Counted from the first letter of the stretch, positions 10,021 to 21,770 are shown. The stretch is DNA of 64,000 nucleotides from Ehretia macrophylla (GCA_037974665.1 CM075764.1:88840825-88904824), one strand, 5' to 3'. Notes: generated by a model not told the origin, from the letters alone. Made by a program: numbers and translations.

Positions 10021-11940
10021 CAACCAAAAAGTTATGGATAAAATTTTGACACGTCATCATCGTGGGGCCTAGCGTATAGTACACTATATTATGCACAATT
10101 ACATTAATACCCTCATGCTAAATGTATAAATGACTATAATATTTTCGTGGGTCCCACCAATGTATTTATTTATATTGTCCAATCTACGTGGGTCCCACAA
10201 CCATATCTATTTAAAATATATAATTTACTTTGTTGCCCTTATGATCCCATAATACTCAATTGATCCCACCTATTATAAAATCAAATATATAAATAAATCC
10301 TATAATAAATTTAGAGGGAAAAACGTTTAAAAAATTGAGAACATAGGCGGCGCTTTGATAAAATCAAATATATAAACAAAACCTATAAATTTAGAGGGAA
10401 AAACATTTAAAAATTTAGAACATAGGCGGCGCTTTTCAAAAACGCTGTCTATGTTCAAAAACAATAAGAAAAAGTTTTGTGGCTTCTCCAAGTTTTGAAC
10501 CCTTAACCTCTCTACTCATTCAATTTGTGCATGATTTTAATGATAACTTGTTGACCATCTAAATTAGAGAATTCCTTCAATTTTAGCAATACTAAAAATT
10601 TTATATAAGAACTTTATCTATACTTACATTGAATTTAACATACGAGTTAGAGTATCATGATGTTAATTTTTCTTTAATTCAATCAATGTAGTCCAAAACC
10701 GAATAAATTATATTTTTGAAATTTTGTGCCAAGTATAATTTAAAAAATAAAATTAAGATCAAAATGAGGCCCTTTTTGAGAAAATAATTGACCCAAACCG
10801 CCTTTCACTAGATCTCGAAAAAATACCTGATTTGAAAAAAAAAATCACTGAAAACGGACAATCGAGTAAAAAGTCATGAGTTTTTAAAGTTTTACCACCT
10901 ACAGCTGAGAACAAGTTTGATAACTATCAAATAGCTCAAAGGAAAATTTTTAGGCAATTTCATTTAGAATTATCAAAGAATCATCCGAATTAGAGTATTG
11001 ATCCTTTTGGTGAGGCCATAACTACTTCAAAACCCTTGTTTCACCATGCCATTGCGTAGATCTCGTTGAGATTCATAAACGGGACTACTCATGCAAAAAA
11101 AAAAAAAAAGGATCATTGAGTATAAAGTTATGCCCCTTGAAAGTTTATCAGTAATTCATATCTTAGTAAAACAAAAGGTAACCATACCTATAAAATTTTG
11201 ATTACAACATATATGCACAATATAATGTAGATAAAAATTGATACGTGTTTTTCGTATTTTATTTTTTTATCCTAAGTGTGATATTTATAATTAGCACAGT
11301 AATCAGATATTTAATGTAAATCAAAAACTGATATGTATGATTTAGCAACCCTTAAAATTTTTTTATTTCCTTTTAATGTTTTAAACTGCTTATTACGAAA
11401 ACCGACTTTATAGATTCAAATTCATTAAATTTAATATAAAATATAATTATTTATTGTCATTAAAAAGAGTTAAGCAATATTTTTTACCACTATACGCGGT
11501 ACTTTTCCATTATAGCGACCCCCTATAGTCTTTAAAATAATTTTTTTAGTATTATAATAAAAAGCCGCCTATTCTCAACTAAATAATTAGCAAATATTGA
11601 TGAAAATGAATATAGGCGCAATTTAAAAAAATAAAAAAATATTGTCAAAACTGAGCATAGACGGCGGTTCTTGAGAAACGCCGCATATCTGCAATTTAAA
11701 AAAAATTCAAAAATTAGAGAATAGGTGGTGTTTTTGAGTAAACGCTGCCTGTTACAATTAAAAAATTAACAAATATTGTCGAAATTGCGTATAGAGGGCG
11801 GCTTATGATAAACGCTGCCTATCTGCAATTTAAAAAAATTTCATTTTGACGTTAAGAGAATTACCAATTATCCTGGCATCTTAAAAATTGATCATAGGTA
11901 ATATTACTGTTACTTTTATTTTTAAACTCCATTTATATAG

Positions 11941-12082
11941 GTGGATAATGTGTTAAACAATGACTCAAACTTTGAGGCTTCTCAACAAGCAGATTGCAAC
12001 TCTGAAGTCCACCCCGGAAAGACCAAAGAACTCAAAGGGCAACATGATCGCAATTAAGGCGAATCTATATAGTCGACTGTGG
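11941..12082 (+). pseudogene. Exon-like fragment within CACTA-B, unit 1
   Basis: An acceptor-like TATATAG precedes it and a donor-like GG|GTAATT follows. In unit 2 (34151-34291) the same stretch is open throughout (VDNVLNNDSNFEASQHADCN and onward). In unit 1 one extra C (run of four C) shifts the frame. I do not recognise the protein; a late exon of the CACTA-B gene is possible. Confidence 0.35.
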
Positions 12083-12546
12083 GTAATTTATCTTTCATTG
12101 ATCTCTCAAAATTATTTAAAATTTCGTCTTATTTTTAATATGTAAAATTTATTTGCTTTCAATGATAAGATATTCTAAATTCGTGTCTAATTATATTTGG
12201 TTTTGCTAATTAGGTTGATGGTCACTATTTAATTGATAACTTAGTAATACATACTCGCAGTTGCTTACAAATTCATTGCCCAGACCCAAGTTCGATCCAA
12301 AATTTAATTGTTTTGACCCAAATGTCATTCAAAATTTGCAGACACATGCTAATCTTGTGCCAAATAATGCTAAATTTTCAATAGAATATATAAGGATGAG
12401 GACTAATGATGTCATATTATTATAAGTGTAGGGATCAAAAAGTTCATTTTTTGTACATGCGTTTTTGAAAGTTGATTGAAATATCTACTTGCTTAGTAGA
12501 AAAAAAAGTTCATTTTAAAATATTAAGAACCAAGATATAAACCCTT

Positions 12547-12921
12547 GAATAAATGATCGAAATGGTCCCTTATTTTTAGACTTTATAGTATTTTTGACCT
12601 TTATCTACAAAACGTAACAAATTAGTATTTTATTTTTAAATCTATGACGCCGTTAGTCCTTTTAACAATTTTTTTAAATTTTTTAACATAGATTGCATTC
12701 GCTCAGCACTTGACCAATTAGTCTCTTACCCCTCCAAAATCTAAGTTAAGCTGGCCACATGTCAGACGCATGCAATCTACATTAAAAAAAATTAATGAAA
12801 TTTGTTAAAAGGACTAACAGTGTCGCAAATTTAAAAATAAGGAACTAATTTATTACGTTTGATAGATAAAAGACAAAAATATCATAGAATCCAAAGATAA
12901 GGCCATTTTGGTCATTTACCC
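12547..12921. mobile_element. Fold-back Mutator-type MITE, unit 1
   Basis: The left arm starting GAATAAATGATCGAAATGG and the right arm ending CCATTTTGGTCATTTACCC are inverted copies of each other over about 160-170 bases. The element is flanked by perfect 9-bp direct repeats TAAACCCTT (12538-12546 and 12922-12930), the size expected for Mutator-like elements. It has no coding capacity. The unit 2 copy is at 34758-35129. Confidence 0.85.
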
Positions 12922-13175
12922 TAAACCCTTTATTACACTTTCTGGAGGAGTAATGCCTTCGTGATGGATCATACTCTCTAAGCCGCCTCTATAATGTAAT
13001 ATTGTACTGGTTTTGACCATATGTATTCACCACATTTTTTGCAGAACTAGTCTCTCTCATATATGATGCATCATATATAGTATATAAGCCGCCTCTGTAA
13101 TGCGGCCGCCGCGTTATAAGTGGCCATATTTGTGTAGTGTAAACCCCAATTTACACGTACGAAATGTCTAGTGAA

Positions 13176-13266
13176 TGAATGTGTCTTGAGTTTTGACCCA
13201 AAAAAAAAAAAAAGAATGTGTCTTGAGTTTTGACCCAAAAAAAAAAAAAAGAATGTGTCTTGAGTT
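13176..13266 (+). repeat. A-rich minisatellite, three units, unit 1
   Basis: GAATGTGTCTTGAGTTTTGACCC plus a poly-A run (unit of about 38 bp, given here as GAATGTGTCTTGAG and TTTTGACCC) repeats tandemly with a third partial copy. Unit 2 has one repeat fewer near 35384-35430, so this is a length polymorphism between duplicates. Confidence 0.7.
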
Positions 13267-13269
13267 CAT

Positions 13270-13890
13270 CAATGAAAGAAAAGAACACCTACAAACGATA
13301 GACTTTCAACTTTCTTTTTTCTTGAATTAGAAGATTCAGTAAACTAGTAAGATCCCAATGTACCAAAATACTAAAGCCAAATACACTAATGTTTTATGTC
13401 AGTTCTTTATTTATTTTTTGTATGGTAAGAATTTATATATTAAACTAATGTTAAATTTTTTATGTATATGACAAAAATTTAATTATATAGAAAATGGTGA
13501 AGAAATTGATGGGCGATGATAGATAGCAATGTGGAAACCTAAATAGGGATTCAAGTTCCTAAAGAAACTAGATGCTGAATTCCTACTTGAACAAAAAAAA
13601 GGAAAAGAAAAGAAACAACTCTCTATTCTTAACAAACACTATAAATGAGCATATCATTCCCAAGGCTTGAAATCATGTTTGCAATGAGAACAAGATACTA
13701 GATCGCATTTGAATGCCCAAATTTGTGGCACAAAACCATTATCTTTAGCATTTGGATAAAACCTATGATGCACAAACTTAATCTTTTCGGTTTTAATCAA
13801 TCCGTTCTAGAAAAGTCCTAACATTGTATTTGATTCTCCTAATATATCCCTAGACCTTCTGCCTTGTACGGAGTTTCATTTTAGGGGAGG
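13270..13890. other. Non-coding stretch before the LTR-like piece, unit 1
   Basis: I see no convincing gene. The last part (13700-13890), just ahead of a purine-rich TTAGGGGAGGG, may be the tail of a decayed Gypsy pol region, but no motif confirms it. Confidence 0.3.
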
Positions 13891-13891
13891 G

Positions 13892-15170
13892 TGTGATGCC
13901 CGGAAATCCAACAGAGAATATTTCCTCGAAAGTACTTAATGAAGAGTTCGAGATCATAGTCCTTTCCCGTAAAATTCAAAGAATATTTTTCAAAATTGGT
14001 ATAAATAAGTCATTTCACTTTCCAATAAGGTAACTACTTTTCTCTAGTTTATTTCATATACTTAAAATATTCCTAATTTTTAAACTCGATACTGAATTGA
14101 GCGTCGTAGCCTATCCCCTACAATTTAACCCATGCTTTATTTCATCTAGGGATGGCAATGGAGACAAGAATTGCGGGTACCCGCCCCACCCCTGCCCCAA
14201 TTGGGGTGGGGATTAAGGCGAGAAATGGGAAATGAAGCGGGGGATGGGGATCAACTTTTAATCCCCGCGCGAGGGCGAGACGGGGTGCGGGGATAAGCAT
14301 TTCTCGCTCCACATATATAAATAGTTATTTTTATTATTTTAGTATTATATATGTATTAAAATTATACGCATAAAAGTATAAAAATAACATTAAACAAAGT
14401 ATTATAAAATTGAGAAGAAAAATTATATTATTTGAAAGGATTTTATAATTATTCTTAAAACCACTGTATGCCGTAACTTGAGATTTGCTATCATTTGACA
14501 TAAACACCTCAATTTTACTATTGTTCATATTGAATTGAGAGATTTGTTAGTTATGTCAGTTGCACTTCAAAAAGCTTCAAATAATATAACTAAAGATGAA
14601 TTTTAAAGAATTGCAATTAATAATATATGTGACATGCGATAAGAAAAAAAATTATAATAATCAATGCAATTTCACTAGCACAAAGAAATGTTCTTTTTCA
14701 ATTAGAGTCCTCATACACAATGGTTAAGTCAAAATTTATTTTAAATATTTGAGACTCAATTACTATAATATTATTTTTACTATTTAATTACAAAAATAAT
14801 TAATCTTAGACTTTATTTAAGATCTATATTTATATTTATCATTAGTATAACTTTAATTTATATTTTGAAGTTGCATGATTCAAATTAATTATAATTCTTA
14901 AGGTTTAAAAATAATAATAAAAACCTCGCAAGTAATCCCCATTCCCCACGGGGATTCAAGGGCGGGGGCGAGGACGGGGGTGGGGGACAGGGGTATAAAA
15001 TGCGGGGATGGGACAGGAGATGAGGGAGCTTTTCGAGTGGCGGGATGGGACGTAGGGATAGCTTTCCCCGCCCCAACCCTGCCCCATTACCATTCCTAAT
15101 TTCATCCCTTTTTGCAGGCTGTTGAGCTTGATTCCGAGCGAGAGAAGCCCGATAAGGATTTTTACCTTAA
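13892..15170 (+). mobile_element. Candidate Gypsy-type LTR piece, split by a hAT element, unit 1
   Basis: A polypurine-like run TTAGGGGAGGG is followed at once by TGTGATGCCCGGAAATCC, the layout of a polypurine tract and the start of a 3' LTR. The right end could not be placed. The hAT element at 14147-15098 sits inside it. It is an old fossil present in units 1 and 2. Confidence 0.33.
14147..15098. mobile_element. Non-autonomous hAT element with GC-rich ends, unit 1
   Basis: The termini TAGGGATGGCAATGG and CCATTACCATTCCTA form an imperfect inverted repeat resembling the Ac/Ds-type start (C/T)AGGGATG. It is flanked by perfect 8-bp direct repeats ATTTCATC at 14139-14146 and 15099-15106, the hAT target size. 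The ends are rich in runs such as GGGGATGGGG and CCCCGCCCC while the middle is AT-rich. There is no transposase. The duplicate is at 36312-37264. Confidence 0.88.
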
Positions 15171-15172
15171 CA

Positions 15173-15388
15173 TTAATTATTGAAAAAATCACTTTCTGGA
15201 TAATCATATTCCATAAACTCATGTTTGACAAATTGTTTGCAAACGAGACTAAGTGACGTATTTACTTTCCAAGCGACACTCATTGTCAAAGCATATCGTT
15301 TGAAATAAGGGGCCAAGTTATAAAGATACTCTTGCGAGATCCCTTTCGTTAGTGGGCTCTTATGAGGCTTACCTCTCTTAGCGGCCAT
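15173..15388 (-). CDS. Small hypothetical ORF, 71 aa, unit 1
   Basis: The ORF starts MAAKRGKPHKSPLTKG, has a basic N-terminus and ends in an acidic/aromatic tail (EYDYPESDFFNN). The predicted protein is identical in unit 2 (37339-37554), but the DNA is also virtually identical, so this does not demonstrate selection. I do not recognise it. It may be a transposon gag-like start, an exon of a minus-strand gene, or chance. Confidence 0.25.
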   Translation of the reverse strand: MAAKRGKPHKSPLTKGISQEYLYNLAPYFKRYALTMSVAWKVNTSLSLVCKQFVKHEFMEYDYPESDFFNN

Positions 15389-15399
15389 TGTTGAAGGCT

Positions 15400-15940
15400 T
15401 TCTTTAATGAGGCTGAGGAAGTGTTTAGGGTTTATTGCGTGTCCTCTTTGCTTACTCATGTCTTCTCTTTATGCCTATGTATGTAGACTAAACCTAGTCA
15501 GGAGCGACTGCCGGCCCTGATTTCGATGTGATCGCGAGATTTACTTGATCTCGTTGAACCCTTCGTATTTTTGGGTCCTTTATTCCTGCTCCTTCCATTC
15601 GGGTGCTTGGTACCCGTTACGTTGACTTTGCCTCGCAAGCCCTTGCTCCTGTTGAGCCAAGGCTAAGACTTGGGCCAGGCTTGGACCTCCGTTTTGCGTG
15701 TTGAAGGCCTATGGGTCAAGGGAGCCTAAGGAACTACCCCTTACAAGTTAGACACAAAACCTATTAACACAAAAAAAATTAATATTTTGACCAATTTAGC
15801 CTCAAGATGTTAGTAAATTTTCTAAGTATATGGTTGAATGGTCAATCAACTTGTTTGTTGAGTCGCCTTTTATTGACTGTATTCAAATGTATATCCTTTT
15901 TTGTGCCACTGTTACGTCGACCATAAGGCCATGCTCTCTA
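15400..15940. other. 5' flank of the reductase gene, unit 1
   Basis: This is moderately GC-rich sequence (15480-15720) followed by AT-rich promoter sequence. No gene is recognised. Unit 2 differs here by short indels, including an extra stretch of about 23 bp near 38020. Confidence 0.35.
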
Positions 15941-15941
15941 C

Positions 15942-15949
15942 TATATATA
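15942..15949 (+). promoter_or_regulatory. TATA box of the unit 1 reductase gene
   Basis: TATATATA lies about 82 bases upstream of the ATG, which would give a 5' leader of roughly 50 bases. It is conserved at 38129-38136 in unit 2. Confidence 0.6.
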
Positions 15950-16030
15950 GAATGTAAGCACTTGGTGTGTTTGAAACAGAGATACCTATTACGTTCTAGC
16001 TAGTGGCACTCAATTGCAAGGAAGAAGCAA

Positions 16031-19000
16031 ATGGCAGCAATAATATCAGTACAAGTGCCTAGGATCAAGCTTGGCTCGCAGGGCATGGAAGTCTCCCAAC
16101 AAGGGCTGGGCTGCGTGGGCATGTCTGCTCTCTACGGCCCGCCCAAGCCCGAGCCCGAGATGATCAGGCTCATACACCATGCTGTCGAGTCCGGGGTCAC
16201 CTTTCTTGATACGTCAGATTTTTATGGACCTCACACCAATGAAATCCTCATTGGCAAGGCTAGTACTTTTAAACACGTATATGTAATGCATGAATTTAAA
16301 TTTGCATTCATATTTTTGCATGTGTGATAATTGAAGAGAATTTTAATGTTAGATCAATTTCTAACTAATTATTAACGTTTTTACTGGTAAAATAGTTGTC
16401 ACTAAGGTGTTGTTTCCTACGTTTCATTTCAAGAAAGACTTGTTTATGCATGTGCTAATTAAATTTGAACCACTTTTTTGTTGGAAGGATCATGCACATA
16501 ATGACATAAATACATTAGAAACACAACACTATTTAATAAATAACAATCATGATACTTACACACCTACCTAGAGGCGTATAACATATAATTCTAGTCTCAT
16601 CTAATATGGTACACCCACTTTGTGGTATGTGACACTTAAACACAACCTAAATAGCCTTATTTAATTATAGATTATAATTGCTAATTAATCCCATACTTTA
16701 TAGTATTTTATTAACCTCTAATTATACTTCTAGTTATCTTCAGTATTTGATTATGCTTGGGATTCGAGCCATATTCAACATTTTTAGTATCTTATTTCCA
16801 AATTAAATTGCTTGAGGGAAACAGTGTGCATGCGCACATGTGCATACGTATTTCATCACTCATTTCTCACATCTTATGTAGATGTTTAGTCGACATGTAA
16901 AATAATAAAGAGAAACAAAAAGTTTTTATATTTTAGCATACTAACTAAGAATTCATATAAAAATTGAAAATGAGTGATAAAAATAGGCTTGTATCTAATG
17001 ATATTTATATGTATCATACGTTTTGCGTAATGTTGCTGACTCAATGAAATTGGTGTAGGCTATGAAAGGAGGCATCAGAAATAAAGCACAAATAGCAACA
17101 AAGTTTGGCATAAAATTGAAGGATGGCCAACTGGAAATTCGTGGTGATCCAGGAAATGTGAAAGATTGTTGTGAGGCAAGCTTGAAACGGCTCGGCGTCG
17201 ATTACATTGATCTCTATTACATCCATCGCGGTGACACTCATGTGCCTATTGAAGTTACGGTCTGTCTTCTTGCCAAAACAATAACTATTGCCATAACAAA
17301 ACTCTAAATACGATGTGAGATTCAAAAAAAGGTCAGTTGTCTAAGGGGGAAGTCAAAGCTTCTCTCCAGTACCACAGCTCTTTCATGACCCACGACTTAA
17401 ATGTTGATTTGATAATCCCCTAGAAGGGTCCAAAGGCGACAACCACCATAAACATTAGACACTCAATTACTTAATAATCCCCATCTGGTAGGCCCCTACT
17501 TAAAAGGAAATAATTCTATAGCCATGGCTGATTAAGTACTAGTTATTTATTTATTCGACCTCAATGAATATTGAATGCAATGAATGTCTTGTTGATAAAG
17601 ATGAAAGGGGTTTGGTTTTGGTAATCGGATCAGCTCTTTCTCCTATGAGGAATTATCAAATTATTGGCTTTAGACAGGGATTTCTTTGATGTCTGTAGGA
17701 GGAGAGTTATTGCTACAAATCTGGCACCAATTAACCATTGACGTACTGTACATTTCACGAGTATTACTATATACCACTTATTTTTATTACCCAAATGTCA
17801 CTTCTTACATAGATGCTTAGTTGGCATTCTAAAATAATAAACTTTTTAATTTATCTTTCTTCTTTTAGTATGCCAACTAAACATACAATAGGTAGTGGTA
17901 TTTAGGTGATAAAAATAAGGTGGTATTTAGCATTTCTCACATTTCACAAATAGCCTATGATGTTTTCACCTTTTTAAAAAAATTTATTCCTATTGTTTAA
18001 AAGTCACACACTTGTTCATCAATATTTATACTTTTCCGCAATGTGCTTAGTCTCTAAATATGTAAAAAGTTTCAATTTAATCCCCAATGTTTGCACTTTT
18101 TTAAATTAGTCTCCAAACTTTTATGTGTAGGTCATAAATTAAAATTTCATGGCAGGGACTAAACTGAAACCTTTTGCAAACTTTGGACACCAAGCGCGTT
18201 ATTTTTAAAATAATGAAGACGAAATTTGAAAGAAAATGTAAAAATTGGGTGATAAATTGAATTTTTTTTATAATCTTTGGGTACTAAATGTGTCACTTTT
18301 GAAACAACTTGAAACTTTTTGCATGTAGCATAATTTTATCCATGTGTTATCACCTTGAATTGAGACCATGATATTTGAAGCATTCTCATACATTATATTT
18401 TTCACATGAGTATTATTATATATCACCCTTATAATACTTTACTTTTTTTTTTATTGTAAGAATTCTTATGGTATAAAGAAATATTTGATGTTTAATAAAT
18501 AAATTTTTACCCTATATACAATGAGTAAAACATCACTCCAGTGACGAAAGTATTACTTTTTTTCAATGGCTTAAGAGTAATATTTGTGCATGACTTTTTG
18601 ATCATCAAATTAAAGATGCTTCAAACTCCTGTTTCACATGAAGCTATGTTTAATTTTTTATATATCATTTACTAGGTGGGAGCACTTAAGAAACTAGTGG
18701 AAGAGGGTAAAGTGAAGTATGTAGGTTTGTCGGAAGCTTCAGCTTCAACAATAAGAAGGGCAAATGCTGTTCATCCCCTCACTGCTGTCCAAAATAAGTG
18801 GTCCTTGTGGTCAAGAGATTTGGAGGCAGAAATAGTGGATACTTGCAGGTGAGGAATCTATACATATGTTATATATATATATATAACATATGTATATATC
18901 ATGTTCAGAACTTACTGAAGAAATCATAATTAGGAACTCGATGTTTACTTTCAGAGAACTTGGCATTGGACTTGTGCCCTACAGTCCTCTAGGACGAGGA

Positions 19001-19480
19001 TTCTTTTCAGCAGGTCCTAAGTTATTCGAGAACTTGTCAGATGGTGACTTCCGTAAGGTAAGCATGTTTATCCATATTTATGTGGAATTTGACTAGAGAG
19101 ATTGATAGTGATAAAATGATAATATATATAATAATTTGTCACATTTTTAATTCTAGGCAATATTTGAAAACTGTTACCAAAAAGTTAAAAATCATTACAA
19201 ATGACTTTACGTAGCAGTTTTTTTACCGTTGAATCCTTTCTCATTGTTTATTCTCTAATGCAACAGCTTTCTATAAATAAGTAGTAACGGTAAAAAAAAA
19301 AACCATTGCAATTGATTCTTTTAACAACGGTTTTTTTTTCCTTCTAAAAACTACATGATAAATGTTTTTATAATTGCGACAGTTTTCAAAAGTAACAATA
19401 ACGGTTTTTAATACTTTTTGTGACAGTTTTTTCTAGTTATTGCAATGGTAATTTTACCGTTGCAAGTTCGTCATTCTTAA

Positions 19481-19519
<39 letters not shown>

Positions 19520-21769
19520 ATTCTCTTTCCTTATTTTTAATGAGTTGCACTTGAATATATTTTTCTAAATAGGTAGCAATGAGACTCGAACCCATAATCT
19601 TTTGATATTAAACTCTATAATTATGTTACTAATCATCTCATCTACAAGTAAAGTTGTTAGAAAAAAATTTATTTTATTCATTTATTATCTTTAATAATCA
19701 ATACTTTTGTGAACAATTTTAAAAAGACATAAATAATAATCTCTTGCACTTACAATGCTATTTTCTAAAACTTGCAATATTGTTTTCACTAGTCGACAGT
19801 AATGTAGAACTAAGAAGCAATAAAGTCTCAATTTTAGAGAAAAATGGGAAATAAGGAGATAAAAAAGAAATTCAAATTAATCAACTTATTAATTTTTTCT
19901 CTATCTTTTCAAATAATCGGTTTTGATAGTTTCTCATTTTCAATGAATTAAGCTCAAATTTCTTCGTGAATAAAATATCCCAAGACATCTCATCAAATAA
20001 AAATGTAATAAGCAGCAATTTTTGTGTGTTGCATGTAAGCCCATAATTTTACATACCATTGCAAAATAAATAAATAAAATAAGTAGCACTTAATAAAATG
20101 TTGCATATCCTAAATTCTGCAATGCTTAGAAGCAATAATAAAAAAATTGTTGTAAAAACCTCTATTAAAGTTGCAACTAAGCTATTCATAACGTTAAATC
20201 CACAGTCGGCAATCATAGAGTAGTTCAAGTAAGGCAATATATAGTCAACTTTGGATTTAAGTGGCAAGATTTGAATTTGCAAGGTTTCAGCCTTTAGATG
20301 GTTGGTATGAACTGAGGGCCCCTATATATTTATACATATATTGTATGCATTAAAAATATTATCTATAATAATTAGGGACGGATGTGCATATATGTTAGTG
20401 GGGGCTGCCTCTCACTAAACTCAAAAGTTCTTAAAATATAAAGATATATTTAGAATATTTTTAGTCTAATAAAGTTGTTCCAACTATCTATTGAAAAAAA
20501 GATTATTTTTATATAAATATTAAATTGTGTGTTATAATTTTTTATAAAAAAAATTTCAAACCACCCTAAACAATTATTATTTCCTAAGATTTGTCTAATA
20601 ATTATAACCTAACTCTAAAGTTGAACTCAAGGTTAGAGAATAAACCATATGCAGACATGTAAAATCACATGTATGATGTATAGTCAAAAAACAAAAAACA
20701 AATTAGACAGAAAACATGCCAAAATATATCAATACCCTTCTAAGTAAACTTTGGTAGACAAGAAAGATATAGTTATAAAAGTAAGATAGATATTTAGTAG
20801 CTAAATGAAGTAAGTTGACTTAACTATACCTGGAATGTTGAATTTCCGTAACATAAGCCTTTGGCACTGACACTTTAACAAGATTACAATTTCATGTTGG
20901 ATGAGTGTCGAGCATTAATATGACCTAAGTGTCTGTGTCCCTACTTTGACTTTTATCTTTTTTTATTTGACATTTTAAAGGAGTAAAATCTAACATGTAT
21001 ATTCTACTTTGTCTTTGATCTTTTTAATTTGACATGATCAAAGCAAACACATGTCCATTAATCTTATAATGAAGACATTCTTATTATCCCACTTTGATTT
21101 ACCTAAACATTGTGTTAGAATGTGCTGGTGCACTACGAGATTTATAACCTATAGTAGATGTAATTTAGTTTTATATAAAGTGAATATTTCATAAAAAAAA
21201 TAGAATAAAATAAAATACATATATATATATAGAGAGAGAGATAAGAGCGTTTTTCTTGAATAAATCTTATGTAATTTCATTGGTTTCCAACAGTTGAATT
21301 GTCGTTGCACATACAAATATAAAATGTATATAGAGCATTGTTCTTGAACAAATTTGATGTAATTTCATTTGATTTCGACATTTGAATTGCCATTGCTCAT
21401 ACAAATTAATATAACATTTTGTAGGGTTTTCCAAGGTTCCAGTTAGGAAATCTTGAGCATAACAAGCAAATATTTGAACGGATTGATAACATGGCAGAAA
21501 GGAAAGGATGCAGCCCATCACAACTAGCATTGGCATGGGTTCATCACCAAGGAAATGATGTGTGTCCCATACCTGGCACCACTAAGATTGAAAACCTCAA
21601 CCAGAACATTGGAGCTTTATCAGTAACATTGACAAGGGAAGAAATGCATGAATTGGAGTCTTACTGTTCAGCTGATATGGTGAAGGGTGACAGACACACC
21701 TTCATGTCAAGTACTTGGATGAACTCGGAAACCCCACCGTTGTCCGGGCCTCTGTCAAATACTCAATAG
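16031..21769 (+). CDS. Aldo-keto reductase, perakine reductase/AKR13-like, five exons (unit 1, open)
   Basis: The gene model joins exons 16031-16258, 17059-17259, 18676-18848, 18955-19057 and 21425-21769, giving 349 aa, the usual length for plant NADPH-dependent AKRs of the perakine reductase/auxin-induced group. The chain follows the (alpha/beta)8-barrel order: [20 protein letters not shown] at the N-terminus, then LDTSDFYG (catalytic Asp and Tyr), IATKFG (catalytic Lys), [13 protein letters not shown] (catalytic His), [18 protein letters not shown], and [18 protein letters not shown] (NADPH binding). It is probably cytosolic, as no signal peptide is seen; the substrate is unknown, perhaps an aldehyde or ketone of secondary metabolism. 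Introns 2-4 use GT-AG and intron 1 needs a GC donor (AAG|GCTAGT) to keep frame. Two residues are odd: Gly after YYIHR, where relatives have Ile or Val, and Lys in AVQNKWSLW, where relatives have Glu. The start is the first Met after the TATA box. Intron 4 is 2.4 kb. Confidence 0.85.
16845..16990. repeat. Degenerate MITE-like fold-back in intron 1, unit 1
   Basis: It resembles the element at 17759-17938 (ATGTTTAGT...GACAT, AAAATAATAAA, TTTTAGCATACTAACTAA), with arms that pair loosely. Ends are approximate and no target duplication is assigned. The same sequence lies at about 39040-39190 in unit 2. Confidence 0.4.
17759..17938. mobile_element. Mutator-type MITE in intron 2, unit 1
   Basis: The ends GAGTATTACTATATACCAC and GGTGGTATTTAGCATTTCTC are inverted relatives. 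Perfect 9-bp repeats ACATTTCAC flank the element (17750-17758 and 17939-17947). It is about 180 bp and non-coding. Confidence 0.75.
17996..18306. repeat. Candidate MITE in intron 2, unit 1
   Basis: The left GTTTAAAAGTCACACACTTG and right GTGTCACTTTTGAAAC ends pair imperfectly. Internal stretches TTTCAATTTAATCCC and GGGACTAAACTGAAA also face each other. No target duplication is assigned. Confidence 0.45.
19140..19515. repeat. Intron 4 repeat with CCGTTGC-type motifs and an AT microsatellite, unit 1
   Basis: ACCGTTGCAA and GCAACGGTTTTT-like motifs recur in both orientations, followed by an (AT)n tract at about 19485-19515. The stretch looks like the subterminal part of a degenerate DNA transposon. 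Similar motifs continue in unit 2 at 41260-42460. No termini are defined. Confidence 0.4.
19571..19648 (-). repeat. tRNA-derived SINE-like segment in intron 4, unit 1
   Basis: On the minus strand it reads GATGAGATGATTAGTAACAT, then about 25 bases later GGGTTCGAGTCTCATTG, a good pol III B box. The duplicate is at 41691-41767. Confidence 0.42.
19650..21420. other. Rest of intron 4, unit 1
   Basis: This is AT-rich intronic sequence. It lacks about 250 bp present in unit 2 (42303-42551) and lacks a 120-bp unit 2 insertion (about 43424-43547). No separate gene is seen. Confidence 0.4.
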
Positions 21770-21770
21770 A

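Larger units (their letters stand above)
10320..13139. mobile_element. Right arm of a decayed second CACTA-type element (CACTA-B), unit 1
   Basis: Facing motifs of the type CATAGGCGGCGCTTTT and AAAACGCTGTCTATG recur near 10350, 10425, 11650, 11730 and 11800, a pattern typical of CACTA subterminal repeats. The stretch ends in GGCCATATTTGTGTAGTG at 13122-13139, an inverted CACTA terminus (CACTACACAAATATGGCC). Together with the transposase remnants at 5810-7735 it probably formed one element, later split by the Copia fragment. The left terminus was not found, so the assignment rests on one end plus the repeats. Confidence 0.5.

Noticed and set aside
15480-15720. Moderately GC-rich stretch upstream of the reductase gene as a separate host gene
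   Set aside because: No frame carries a recognisable domain, and no splice-consistent model was found.
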